The notes under the pieces are model-generated. The model ran no database searches, was not told the origin of the DNA, and worked only from the letters and a program-made list of their open reading frames with translations. Both the position numbers and the translations under genes were made by a program. A DNA stretch of 56,629 nt from CAVUAN01 sp963739435 (lineage in GTDB: Bacteria > Acidobacteriota > Thermoanaerobaculia > UBA5066 > Gp7-AA6). The stretch is taken from positions 1-56,629 of the forward strand of contig CAVUAN010000011.1 in assembly GCA_963739435.1 (NCBI GenBank). The letters run 5' to 3'. Shown here piece after piece: positions 39,269 to 48,370 of this stretch (position 1 is the stretch's first letter; the number at the start of each line of letters is the position of its first letter).

Positions 39269-41176
39269 ATGAAGCACCGCGCCGTAGCCGCCCTGGCCGC
39301 CCTCTTGCTGGCCGGTTCCGTCCTTCGGGCCCAGGCGCCGACGCCCCAGGTCCCGCCGGCCGAAGAAAAGAAGAAGACCGAGCTGAAGAGCAAGGCCGGC
39401 ACGTTTCCGCTCGAGATGTCGGTCGAGTACCTGGGCATGGCCAACAAGAAGACCATCGCGCGGTTCCGCATGTCGGCGCCCGAGCTCTCCGTCGGCGCAG
39501 CGGGCAGAGGCGTCAAGAGCTTCCAGGGCGAGCTGAGGGGGACCCTGCTGCAGAAAGGCGAGATCGTCGAGGCCTTCAAGTATCCGGTCTCCGGCGAGGT
39601 CTCCAAAGAGAAAGTCTTCAGCTTCGCGTTCCTGCGCGGCCTCGCGCCGGGCACCTGGCGCATGGAGATCGCCCTCGGCCCGGTCGACGGCCCGGACTTC
39701 GGCAAGGGATCAGTCGACCTCGTTGTGCCGGAGCTCGGCAACGCCTTTTCGCCGGAATCGACGCCGGCCGAGAAGGGAACGCTCCCCTCGGCCGAGGCGG
39801 TGGTGCTGGCGGAGCCGGCCGAGGGGCCGCGGGACCCGGGGGCCGCGCCGAAGCTCAAGATCCTGCCTCCCTCGCGGGAGGCGCCCGTGGGCCTGCTGCG
39901 CCTCGAGGCGGAGGTCGAGCCGCCGATTACGAAAGTCGAGTTCTACCTCGGGGAAAAGCGCATCGTGGCCCGCACGCGGCCGCCCTACAGCGTCGAGATC
40001 GACCTCGGCGAGGTGCCTCGCGAACAGACGGTGCGCGCCGTGGGGTACGACGAGACGGGCCGCGTCATCGACGAAGACGCCTTCGCGGTCAACGCCGGCG
40101 CCGCCCGCCTGGCGGTCCGCGTGCTGCCGCGGCCGGTGCCCTCCGAGGGCAAGGTCTACGTGAAGGTGGCGGTGCAGTCGATCAGCGGAGGCATCGCGAA
40201 GAAGGTCGAGCTGTTTCTCGACTCGAAGAAAGTCAAGGAGTGGACGGCGCCGCCCTTCGAAGCCACGATTCCTTACGCCGACTACCAGAAGGCGGCGATG
40301 CTGCGCGCGACGGCGATCACCGACGAGGGCAAGGAAGCCAACGATATCCGGATGCTGCGCGGCCCCTCGATGACGGTCGAAAGCGTGCGCGTGGACGTGG
40401 TGCAACTGCACGTCTCCGCCCTCGACAAGGAGGGCCGTTTCGTCAAGGGCCTCGCAAAAGACGATTTCGCGATCAAGGAAGACGGCAAGCCGCAGCCGAC
40501 GACGGGCTTCGAGGTCGCCGAGAACCTGCCCTTGACGGTCGGCCTCGTCGTCGACAGCTCGGGCTCGATGGAGAAGTCGATGCCCTACGTCCGGGATGCG
40601 GGCGGGACGCTTTTCAAGAACCTGATCCGAGAAAAGGACCAGGGCTTCGTGATCGAGTTCCGCGAGCAGGCCAAGTTCCTCCAGGAGATGACGAGCGATA
40701 CGGTCTCCCTCCAGCGCGCGGCCCGCGACGTCCGGGCCGGCGGCGCGACGGCGCTCTACGACGCCATCGTCCTCGGCCTCTACCAGTTCCGCGCGCAGCA
40801 GGGGCGCAAGGCCCTGATCGTCATCACCGACGGAGCGGACAACTTCTCGCACGTCGAGTACGCGACGCTGCTGCGCTACGCCCGGACGGCCGGCGCCCCG
40901 ATCTACTTCATCGGTCTCGGCATCTCCGTCCTGGACTTCGGCTCGCGCAAGGCGATCAACGAGATCGGCGGGGAGTCCGGGGGAGCCGTGTTCTACGTCA
41001 AGGACGCCAAGGGTGTGGGCACCATCACGGCCCAGATCGAGGAGGAGCTGCGCTCGCAGTACATCATCGCGTTCCGCAGCGACTCGCAGAAGCCGCAAGG
41101 CGAGTACCGCGCGGTCGCGGTCGCGATCGACAAGCCCGGGATCACGGCGCGCACGGTGAGGGGTTACATTCCTTAA
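39269..41176 (+). CDS. Secreted VWFA-domain protein of acidobacterial type
   Basis: A 635-residue exported protein; ATG 39269 gives a signal peptide (AVAALAALLLAGSVLRAQ). The N-terminal region includes Ig-like modules (PVGLLRLEAEVEPPITKVEFYLGEKRIVARTRPP). A linker strand VRVDVVQLHVSALDKEGRFVKGLAKDDFAIKEDGKPQP leads to the von Willebrand A domain, whose VGLVVDSSGSMEKSMPY carries the MIDAS DxSxS. ITDGADNFSHVEYATLL and a C-terminal YIIAFRSDSQKPQGEYRAV segment complete it. This arrangement matches the VWFA-related acidobacterial domain (TIGR03436). It may bind partners at the envelope; the ligand is unknown. Confidence 0.9.
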   Translation: MKHRAVAALAALLLAGSVLRAQAPTPQVPPAEEKKKTELKSKAGTFPLEMSVEYLGMANKKTIARFRMSAPELSVGAAGRGVKSFQGELRGTLLQKGEIVEAFKYPVSGEVSKEKVFSFAFLRGLAPGTWRMEIALGPVDGPDFGKGSVDLVVPELGNAFSPESTPAEKGTLPSAEAVVLAEPAEGPRDPGAAPKLKILPPSREAPVGLLRLEAEVEPPITKVEFYLGEKRIVARTRPPYSVEIDLGEVPREQTVRAVGYDETGRVIDEDAFAVNAGAARLAVRVLPRPVPSEGKVYVKVAVQSISGGIAKKVELFLDSKKVKEWTAPPFEATIPYADYQKAAMLRATAITDEGKEANDIRMLRGPSMTVESVRVDVVQLHVSALDKEGRFVKGLAKDDFAIKEDGKPQPTTGFEVAENLPLTVGLVVDSSGSMEKSMPYVRDAGGTLFKNLIREKDQGFVIEFREQAKFLQEMTSDTVSLQRAARDVRAGGATALYDAIVLGLYQFRAQQGRKALIVITDGADNFSHVEYATLLRYARTAGAPIYFIGLGISVLDFGSRKAINEIGGESGGAVFYVKDAKGVGTITAQIEEELRSQYIIAFRSDSQKPQGEYRAVAVAIDKPGITARTVRGYIP

Positions 41177-41214
41177 AGCGGCTCTGCCGTCATCCCGAGC
41201 CCCTCCACTTCCAG

Positions 41215-41301
41215 TGTCATCCCGAGCGAAGTCGAGGGATCTGCTCCGGCGGGGCCTTCGACGGGGGTAGATTCCTCGTCGCTGCGCTCCTCGGAATGAC
41301 A
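41215..41301. repeat. TGTCAT...ATGACA inverted-repeat element, copy 2 (87 bp)
   Basis: The same element as 36927-37016, with the identical opening TGTCATCCCGAGCGAAGTCG and nearly identical closing half. A truncated third start (GTCATCCCGAG) occurs at about 41189-41199. It again lies between convergent 3' ends, here the VWFA protein and the ArnT-like gene. Confidence 0.85.
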
Positions 41302-41320
41302 ATAGTGTGGCGGATTCACC

Positions 41321-42961
41321 TCAAGGCACGTTCGTCACGACCAGGTGCTTGCGCTCCTCGGCGAGGATGCGGCCCCTGGGCTCGGCATTGTCGAAGAGAT
41401 CTTTCTCAACGCTGCGGACGAGGACGACGAGGGGACGGCCGCTCGCCCATTCGTTCCAGAACCGGCCCTTGTCCCAGAACAGGTCGTCGCGGACCTCGGC
41501 CCTGCTCTCGTGCTCGGGCTCGAGCTCCCCTTTGTAGTCGGCGACCGGGATCGGTTTCTTGAGCTCCCAGGAGAACGCGTTCAAGTACGTGCGGTAGGCG
41601 ACGACGCGCGCGCCGGAGCCCTGCGCGGCGCCCGCGGCGGCCCGCGCGAGGCTGACATCGGCCGTGGCGGGCGGGACCTTCGGCCAGCAGAGGGCGACGG
41701 CGGCAAAGAAGGCGGCCCATCCCGCGGCAAGAGCCAGCGCAGCAGGCCCGGGCCCCCGGCGCGAAAGAAGGGCAGCGGCGAATGCGCCGAGCAACAGGAG
41801 GACGCCAAGGGGCAGCAGGATGGGCAACAGGTTGTAATCGCGAATCCACTGGCGCGAAACCGGCACCGCTGCCGCTCCGGCCACGAGAAGCGCCGCCAGG
41901 AGAGCGCTCGTCAGCCAGGGCCCGCGGTTCCTGGCGAAAGCCAGGCCCCGTCCCGCCAGGGCAGCCGCGGCCGGGAACGCCGGGAGCAGGTAGGGTGGTA
42001 GCTTCGACTGCGAGACGGAAAAAAAGACGAAGACGATCGCAAACCAGAGAGCGAAGAAGAGCGCATCGGGATGCTCGTCCCTCCACCGCGAGATCGGTCC
42101 GAGTCCCCGGAGCCCCTCGGCAAAGAAAGGCAGGGCCGGCAGGAAACCCGCGGCAAAGACGCCGACGAAGTAATAGACCGGGCCCGGGCGCTTCGCTTGC
42201 GTTGTCGCGAAGCGCTGGAAGTGCTCGTGGATGAAGAAGAACTGCAGAAACCCCGGAACCCGCGACTCGGCCAGGAGCAGCCACGGCAGGCAGACCAGAA
42301 GAAAGACGGGCAGGACGGGGAAGAGGCCGAGCGACAAGAGGGCCCGCAGGCGGCGCGTCAGGAGACACCAGACAAAGAGGATCGCTCCCGGAAGGACCAG
42401 GGCAATCAAGCCCTTGGACAGGAAGGCCCCGCCCGCCGCCAGGCCGGTCAGCGCCGCGAGGCCGAGGGCAGGCCGCCCGGCGCCGCGCCGCAGCAGGGCC
42501 GCTCGGGCGAGAAAGAGCGTGAGGGCGAAAAAGAACGACAGCATCCCGTCCGTCAAGGCGATGCGTGAAAAGAGAAAGCCCGCCGGGGAGGCGAGGAAGA
42601 GAACCGCGGCCGCGAGGCCGGCTGTTTCACCCCAGATCGACCCGACGCCAAAGAGCAGCAGGAGGGCCATGGCGAGCCCCGCCAGGCGGGTCGGCAGCCG
42701 GACGGCCCACGGCGTTTCGCCGAACAGGGACAGGGCCGCCGCGTTCGACCAGTAGAGAAGCGGGGGCTTCTCGAGGTAGGGCACGCCGTTCAAGCGCGGA
42801 ACGACCCAGTCGCCCGACGCGATCATTTCGCGCGGGATCTCGGCGTACCGCGTCTCGTCGGGCTCGGCCAGGGACGAACCCGCCGGTTCGAGCCAGAGAA
42901 CCGCAGCCAGCAGGAGAAGTGCCGAGGCGAGGAGGCGATTCGGGTTGCGCGGCACGTCCAC
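41321..42961 (-). CDS. ArnT/PMT-like membrane glycosyltransferase
   Basis: A 546-residue GT-C enzyme. The N-terminal helix is followed by AEPDETRYAEIPREMIASGDWVVPRLNGVPYLEKPPLLYW, the hallmark of ArnT/PMT_2 proteins; its Asp-Glu and later Glu-Lys-Pro-Pro lie in the periplasmic catalytic loop. About eleven more hydrophobic segments and a soluble C-terminal domain follow. These enzymes use polyprenyl-phosphate sugars to modify lipid A or other envelope glycans. The substrate is not determinable. It is convergent with the VWFA protein and divergent from the M16 pair (33 bp). Confidence 0.92.
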   Translation of the reverse strand: MDVPRNPNRLLASALLLLAAVLWLEPAGSSLAEPDETRYAEIPREMIASGDWVVPRLNGVPYLEKPPLLYWSNAAALSLFGETPWAVRLPTRLAGLAMALLLLFGVGSIWGETAGLAAAVLFLASPAGFLFSRIALTDGMLSFFFALTLFLARAALLRRGAGRPALGLAALTGLAAGGAFLSKGLIALVLPGAILFVWCLLTRRLRALLSLGLFPVLPVFLLVCLPWLLLAESRVPGFLQFFFIHEHFQRFATTQAKRPGPVYYFVGVFAAGFLPALPFFAEGLRGLGPISRWRDEHPDALFFALWFAIVFVFFSVSQSKLPPYLLPAFPAAAALAGRGLAFARNRGPWLTSALLAALLVAGAAAVPVSRQWIRDYNLLPILLPLGVLLLLGAFAAALLSRRGPGPAALALAAGWAAFFAAVALCWPKVPPATADVSLARAAAGAAQGSGARVVAYRTYLNAFSWELKKPIPVADYKGELEPEHESRAEVRDDLFWDKGRFWNEWASGRPLVVLVRSVEKDLFDNAEPRGRILAEERKHLVVTNVP

Positions 42962-42993
42962 CGGAGCAGTCTAATCTGCGGCTGCGTGCTAAC

Positions 42994-44316
42994 ATGCGCG
43001 CCGATTTGGCCGCAAAGCGAGGCCGGCGCAAGAAGCCCTTTCAATTCGTCCGTGAGAAGGCGGGTATCCGCGAGTTCCTTCTGCGGTCGAATGGCCTCAA
43101 GGTTCTTCTCCTCTCAAACAACGTCGCGCCCGTTCTGACTTTTGCCGTCGTCTACCACGTCGGCAGCCGCAACGAAGCCGTCGGCCACACGGGGGCGACG
43201 CACCTTCTCGAGCACCTCATGTTCAAGGGGACGCGGGCTTACCGGCGCGAAAAGGGCACGGCGATCGCCGCCGTGCTCGACCGGCTGGGGGCGCGGTTCA
43301 ACGCGACGACCTGGTTCGACCGGACGAACTACTACGAGACCGTCCCGTCCGCGCAGCTCGACGCCGTCCTGAAGCTCGAGGCCTCGCGCATGCGGGGCTC
43401 GTTGCTTCTCGACTCCGACCGCCAGCCCGAGATGACCGTCGTGCGCAACGAGTTCGAACGAGGAGAAAACTCCCCCTTCCAGGTGCTCTACAAGCACTCC
43501 TTCGCGGTGGCGTTTCGCGAGCACCCGTACCACCACCCCACGATCGGCTGGGGCAGCGACATCGAGGGCGTGACGACGGCGCGGTTGAAGGAGTTCTACG
43601 ACGTCTTCTACCACCCGAACAACGCGACGGCGATGTTGATCGGGGATTTCGACGAAGAGAAGGCGCTCGCCCAGATCGCCCTCCGCTTCGGCGCCATCCC
43701 GCCGTCCGCGCGGCCGATCCCGGCCGTCTACACGGTCGAGCCGCCGCAGGAAGGAGAGCGGCGCTTCATCGTGCGCCGCACGGGCGAGGTGGCCTGGGTG
43801 GCCCTTTCGTGGAGGTCGGTGGCAGCCCGGCACGAAGACACGCCGGCGCTGGCGGTGCTCGGCAATGTCCTGGGCGGCGGCATCACGGCGCGCCTCTACC
43901 AGGCATTGGTCGAGCCCGCCCTGACGCTCTCGGTGACAGCCGTGCCGTGGCAGCTGAAGGATCCCGGCCTCTTCTCCGTCTTCGCGCCCGTGCGGCCCGG
44001 TGTCGAACCGGCGGCCGTCGAGCGGGTGATCCGCGAGCAGATGGCGAAGATCGCTTCCGACGGCGTGACGGACGCGGAGCTTTCGAAGGCGCGGCGGCAG
44101 ATCGAGGCCGAAGTCATCTTCGACCGCGACTCGACCGACCAGATTGCCGGAGCTCTCTCGGAGGCGATCGCCGTGGCTGACTGGGAGTGGTACGCGGACT
44201 ATCCGGCTGCCGTCGGGCGGGTGAAGGCCGGGGATGTGCAGCGCGCCGCGGCTGCCACCTTCCGGGACGACAGCCTGACCGTGGGCCTTTTCCAGCCTCG
44301 CGGAGAGTCGGCTTGA
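42994..44316 (+). CDS. M16B zinc peptidase, catalytic subunit
   Basis: A 440-residue M16 peptidase. HTGATHLLEHLMFKGT carries the inverted HxxEH zinc motif, and VVRNEFERGENSPFQ the distal Glu ligand. AALGNVLGGG-like TPALAVLGNVLGGGITARLYQAL and the C-terminal Arg/Tyr region complete the clamshell half. It has no convincing signal peptide, so it may be cytoplasmic. Its TGA stop overlaps the TTG start of the next gene (TTGA), which encodes a related subunit without the zinc motif. The pair resembles two-chain M16B proteases. Confidence 0.93.
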   Translation: MRADLAAKRGRRKKPFQFVREKAGIREFLLRSNGLKVLLLSNNVAPVLTFAVVYHVGSRNEAVGHTGATHLLEHLMFKGTRAYRREKGTAIAAVLDRLGARFNATTWFDRTNYYETVPSAQLDAVLKLEASRMRGSLLLDSDRQPEMTVVRNEFERGENSPFQVLYKHSFAVAFREHPYHHPTIGWGSDIEGVTTARLKEFYDVFYHPNNATAMLIGDFDEEKALAQIALRFGAIPPSARPIPAVYTVEPPQEGERRFIVRRTGEVAWVALSWRSVAARHEDTPALAVLGNVLGGGITARLYQALVEPALTLSVTAVPWQLKDPGLFSVFAPVRPGVEPAAVERVIREQMAKIASDGVTDAELSKARRQIEAEVIFDRDSTDQIAGALSEAIAVADWEWYADYPAAVGRVKAGDVQRAAAATFRDDSLTVGLFQPRGESA

Positions 44317-45705
44317 GTCGACGCGCGCCCCGGCCTGCCGCGCGCAACGGGCGCGCTGGCTTCGCCGAGCGGGTGCATGGGCGCGCTCTCGGCAACGGTG
44401 CGCGCTTCTACATCCTCGAGAACCACTTCAACCCGACCGTGGCGCTTTCGGGCGGCCTCTATGCCGGAGCGCTCTTCGCGCCGAGCGGCCGGCGGCTCAT
44501 CGCGTCCCTGACGGCGGAAGAGATGATGAAGGGCACCGAGCGCCGCTCGAAGCTCGAGATTGCCGAATCGCTGGAGAGCTGCGGCGCGGCGCTCTCGTTG
44601 TCGACGGATTCCACCGACCTCGTGGGGGTGGATATCGGGGGGGCGGCGCTCTCGCGCGATTGCGACATGCTGCTCGACACGCTCGTCGAGGTCCTTCGCC
44701 TGCCGGTCTTCCCCGAGGAGGAGCTCGAGAAGGAGAAGAAGCGGCTCATCGGCTCGATCCGCCAGCAGCAGGACCAGACCGCGCATCGGGCGTTCGAGGC
44801 CGCCTCGCGGGCAATCTATCCCGAGGGCCATCCCTTCCGCCGGCGCACCGCCGAGGAGCGCATCGCGCAGGTCGAAGCGTTGACGCGCGACGAGCTGCGG
44901 ACCTTCTACGTCGATCGTTACGGCGCGGCGACCCTGCAGCTGGTCGTCGTGGGCGACGTGGAGGCGCCGCGCGATCCTGGACGGCCTCGAAGACCGATTC
45001 GCCGACTGGCTGGGCGGGCCCCGCGGCTCGCTGCCGTCTGTCGACGTGCCGAAGCCTTCGCCCGGGAAAGAGACGGTCGTGATGCCCGAAAAAGCGAGCG
45101 CCGACGTCGTGATGGCGCAGCCGGCCGACCTCGTCCGTCCGGCGCCGGAGTTCCTCCCATGTACCCTGGCCAATTCCGCTCTCGGCCAGTCTTCGCTGAC
45201 TTCGCGCCTGGGCGTGCGCGTGCGCGACGAGCTCGGGCTGACCTATGGGATCCACTCGAGCTTCACGGCCGGAAAGGTGCCCGGGCCGTTCACGGTGTCG
45301 TTGACGGTCAAGCCCGAGAGCCGGGACGCCGCGGTCCAGGCGACGCTCGAGGAGATCTCGCGGTTCCGCAAGAAGGGCATGACGGAAACCGAGCTCGCGC
45401 ACGAGAAGAGCTCGCGCATCGGCAAGTTCCAGGTCGATCTCGCCTCGAACTCCGGTCTCGCCGATGCCATCGATGCGGCTCTCTACTACGGCTTCGGAAT
45501 CGAGTACCTCGACGCGTATCCATCGCGGGTCGCCGCTGTGACGCGCGAGCAGGCCAACGAAGCGTTCCGAAGCAAGGTGGATCCCTCTCAGTTCACGATC
45601 GTCTCGGCCGGTTCGTTCGGCAAGGCGCCGAAGCGCCGAAACGGAGGGCCGGCGGGTCGGCCGGGGACCGGGGGGAAAGCGTTGGAAGTGAAATCGGGTG
45701 TGTGA
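44313..45705 (+). CDS. M16B peptidase-like, non-catalytic subunit (frameshifted)
   Basis: The protein (463 residues after correction) has the M16 fold: NGARFYILENHFNPTVALSGGLYAGALF at the start, ELRTFYVDRYGAATLQLVVVGDV at the middle and LTSRLGVRVRDELGLTYGIHSSF in the second half. The position of the zinc motif reads TAEEMMKGTERRSK, so HxxEH is absent and it cannot be the catalytic chain. One extra base near 44963-44973 separates the halves. The TTG start overlaps the preceding stop. Together the two genes probably form a heterodimer. Confidence 0.9.
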
Positions 45706-45733
45706 AAGAATGCCCGGCGCAAGGGGGCTCTAG

Positions 45734-46102
45734 ATTCCGAGAAGACCGCAATACCGCAAGCCGGTAAGACGCCGCCCGGGCGAAGCTGCGCCCACCCACC
45801 GCGTCTACCTGTCCAACGATCAGCCCGCCCGTGAAGGGCCCGCCACGGAGGGGAGGACCTACTTCCGGGTCTACCTCGATTCGGCGCCCTCTCCCGAATG
45901 GATGCGCGCTTACCGCGCGGGAATGCTCGGCCTGCTGGCCGAAGACCGCGACGCGGTCCTGCGGTTCGAGTTCGACGGGGGCAGCGTCCGGTTCGCGGCG
46001 CTCGACGCCGAGGTCGGTCGGCTGCGCCGGGTCCTCCAGCAGCGTCTGGATGCCGTCAATTCCATCCTCTCCGGCGGCCGGAGCGCCCCAACCTCCGCAT
46101 AG
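45734..46102 (+). CDS. Hypothetical small protein with unclear start
   Basis: An open frame of about 122 codons that reads like protein (THRVYLSNDQPAREGP, EGRTYFRVYLDSAPSPEW, MRAYRAGMLGLLAEDRDAVLRFEFDGG, VGRLRRVLQQRLDAVNSIL). No ATG, GTG or TTG occurs before the internal ATG at 45902, which would give only 66 residues. An upstream ATG at 45710 in the same frame is cut off by TAG at 45731. Another indel is possible. I do not recognise the family. It lies between the M16 pair and the patatin gene. Confidence 0.4.
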   Translation: MPRRPQYRKPVRRRPGEAAPTHRVYLSNDQPAREGPATEGRTYFRVYLDSAPSPEWMRAYRAGMLGLLAEDRDAVLRFEFDGGSVRFAALDAEVGRLRRVLQQRLDAVNSILSGGRSAPTSA

Positions 46103-46133
46103 GAATCGAAGGCCCGGCATCCGAAGACCTCCC

Positions 46134-48365
46134 ATGTCGCTTCGTTCGAGCTGGGCGATCCTCCCGATCATCGCGTGCCTCGGGGCCGCAGCCCCGCTGA
46201 CGGCGCAGCCCGCACAAGAGACACAACAGACGGAAAGCAAGGCGCCGCCCCGGCGGCCGAAGATCGGCCTCGCTCTGGGCGGCGGCGGCGCCCGCGGGTT
46301 CTCCCACATCGGCGCCCTGCGCGCCCTGGAATCCCTTCATATCCAGATCGACTACATCGCCGGAACGAGCATCGGGTCGGTCGTCGGCAGCCTCTACGCC
46401 ACGGGCTACTCGCCGGATCAGATCGAGGCGATCGTCAAGAGGATCCCCTGGGATAGGCTTTTTGATGACGATCCGGAGCGCCAGAAGCTCTCGTTTCGCA
46501 ACAAGGAGGACGACTTCCTCCACCTTCTCCCACTCCAGTTCGGCATCAAGAAGGGCGGCTTAGCCCTGCCGCCGGGTCTGGTGGCCGGCAACAAGCTCTC
46601 CTTCGTGCTCGAGTCGGTTCTGCTCCCGTCCGAGAGTGCTCCGGATTTCGCTCACCTGCGCATTCCGTTCAAGGCAGTCGCGACCGATGTCCAGACCGGT
46701 GTGCCGGTCGTGCTGTCGAAGGGAAGCCTTTCTCAAAGCGTTCGCGCCAGCATGGCCGTTCCGGCCGTATTCACGCCCGTCGAGATCGACGGCCAGCTCT
46801 TGGTCGACGGGGGCGAGTCCGAGAACCTTCCGGTCCAGACCGTGCGCGCCATGGGAGCGGACATCGTGATCGCCATCGACGTTGGCTCCTCGGGAGAGGT
46901 CAAGAAGGCACCGGAGAACGTCGCCCAGATGATCGGGGCCATCATCGACATCCCCCTGAAGCAAAACACCAACGCGTCGCGCAAGCTCGCGGACGTCGTC
47001 ATCACGCCGGACCTGAAAGGATTCAGCTCCGCGGACTTCATGAAGTACGCCGAGCTGATCCCGAAGGGCCACGAAGCAGTGATGCGGGACTCGACCGAGC
47101 TCGCTCGCTTCACGGAGCCGACAGCCGAATTCGACGCGTGGCTGGCCGCAAAACAGGCGCCTTTTCCGCCGTCTCCGGTCATCGATGCGGTGGAAGTCGC
47201 TCCTGTCCCGGGATTCGACGCCGATCGGCTCACCCACCTCGTGAAATCGCAGCCCGGCCGGCCCCTGGACTTCAAAGTTCTTGGAGCCGACATGCAGCGC
47301 ATCTACGCGATCGGCGCCTTTTCGATCGTCAGCTACGACATCGTCACGGAAGGCGACCGGCGGATTCTGAGGATCACGGCCATCCCGAAGAGCTGGGGTC
47401 CGACATTTATCCGGCCCGGGCTGGGCCTCGAGTCGGATGGCAAGAGCAGCACGGCGTTCGACGTCTCGGTCCTCGTCGACGCGACCGAAATGAACCGGCT
47501 CGGTGGGCGCTGGAAGACCCTCCTCGACGTGGGAAGCAATCTGGGCGTCTCGTCGGTCTTTTACCAGCCCGTCGAGGCCACGGGTACGTTTTCCCTGGCT
47601 CCCAACGTGCAGTGGAGCCAGCACAACCAGAGCCTCTATGCCGGGGATGAACAGGTGGCCCGGTATCTGGTGCGCCGGCTCAACGGGGGGCTCGACCTCG
47701 TGGCCGACTTCGGGACCTGGGGCGAGCTGCGCGCGGGCTACGCGGGAGGAACGGGCAACGCGACGAGGCAAATCGGAAACCCTGTCTTCCCCGACGTCCA
47801 CGCCGATTTCGGCGCAATCGGAGCCCGGTTCACCGTGGACCAGCTCGACAATGTGAACGTTCCGCGGATCGGCTACCTGTCCCGCGTGGTCTTCGAGGCG
47901 CAGCGCACGGGCCTCGGCGCCTCGGCCTCCTACGACAAGCTCGGCGGAGGGATCCTGGGTGTTCAGACGCTCGGGCGGTGGTCGGGCCTGCTGAAGGTGG
48001 AAGGGGGCGACGGCCTCGGCACGACGCTGCCCTACTACGAGACGTTCCCCTTGGGCGGCCTCTTCCGCCTCTCGGGCCGCCCGCAAGACCAGTTGCGCGG
48101 CCAGACGTACCTGCTTGGAGCCGCGCTCCTCTACTACCGCTTGAACAGGACGAGCGGCCTCATCATCAAGGATCTCTACCTGGGCGTCTCCGCGGAGGCG
48201 GGCAACACCTGGGATCTCCGGAAAAACGTGTCGCTCTCGGACCTGCGCAACTCGGGATCCGTCTTCGTCGCCGTGAACACGATCATTGGGCCCGTCTACG
48301 TCGCCTGGGGCCGCGCGTCGGGCGGTTCGAGCGCTTTCTACTTCGCCCTGAACCGCGCGTTCTAA
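46134..48365 (+). CDS. Patatin-like phospholipase with C-terminal outer-membrane beta-barrel
   Basis: A 743-residue exported protein resembling PlpD of Pseudomonas (type Vd). The signal (AILPIIACLGAAAPLTAQ) is followed by a patatin domain (about 45-330): LALGGGGARGFSHIGAL (oxyanion hole), IAGTSIGSVVGSLYATG with the GxSxG nucleophile, and LLVDGGESENLPV holding the catalytic Asp. A POTRA-like segment (about 350-420) leads to a 16-strand-type barrel that ends in FYFALNRAF with a terminal Phe. It is thought to hydrolyse phospholipids. The gene ends 5 bp from the convergent kinase. Confidence 0.92.
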   Translation: MSLRSSWAILPIIACLGAAAPLTAQPAQETQQTESKAPPRRPKIGLALGGGGARGFSHIGALRALESLHIQIDYIAGTSIGSVVGSLYATGYSPDQIEAIVKRIPWDRLFDDDPERQKLSFRNKEDDFLHLLPLQFGIKKGGLALPPGLVAGNKLSFVLESVLLPSESAPDFAHLRIPFKAVATDVQTGVPVVLSKGSLSQSVRASMAVPAVFTPVEIDGQLLVDGGESENLPVQTVRAMGADIVIAIDVGSSGEVKKAPENVAQMIGAIIDIPLKQNTNASRKLADVVITPDLKGFSSADFMKYAELIPKGHEAVMRDSTELARFTEPTAEFDAWLAAKQAPFPPSPVIDAVEVAPVPGFDADRLTHLVKSQPGRPLDFKVLGADMQRIYAIGAFSIVSYDIVTEGDRRILRITAIPKSWGPTFIRPGLGLESDGKSSTAFDVSVLVDATEMNRLGGRWKTLLDVGSNLGVSSVFYQPVEATGTFSLAPNVQWSQHNQSLYAGDEQVARYLVRRLNGGLDLVADFGTWGELRAGYAGGTGNATRQIGNPVFPDVHADFGAIGARFTVDQLDNVNVPRIGYLSRVVFEAQRTGLGASASYDKLGGGILGVQTLGRWSGLLKVEGGDGLGTTLPYYETFPLGGLFRLSGRPQDQLRGQTYLLGAALLYYRLNRTSGLIIKDLYLGVSAEAGNTWDLRKNVSLSDLRNSGSVFVAVNTIIGPVYVAWGRASGGSSAFYFALNRAF

Positions 48366-48370
48366 CGGCG

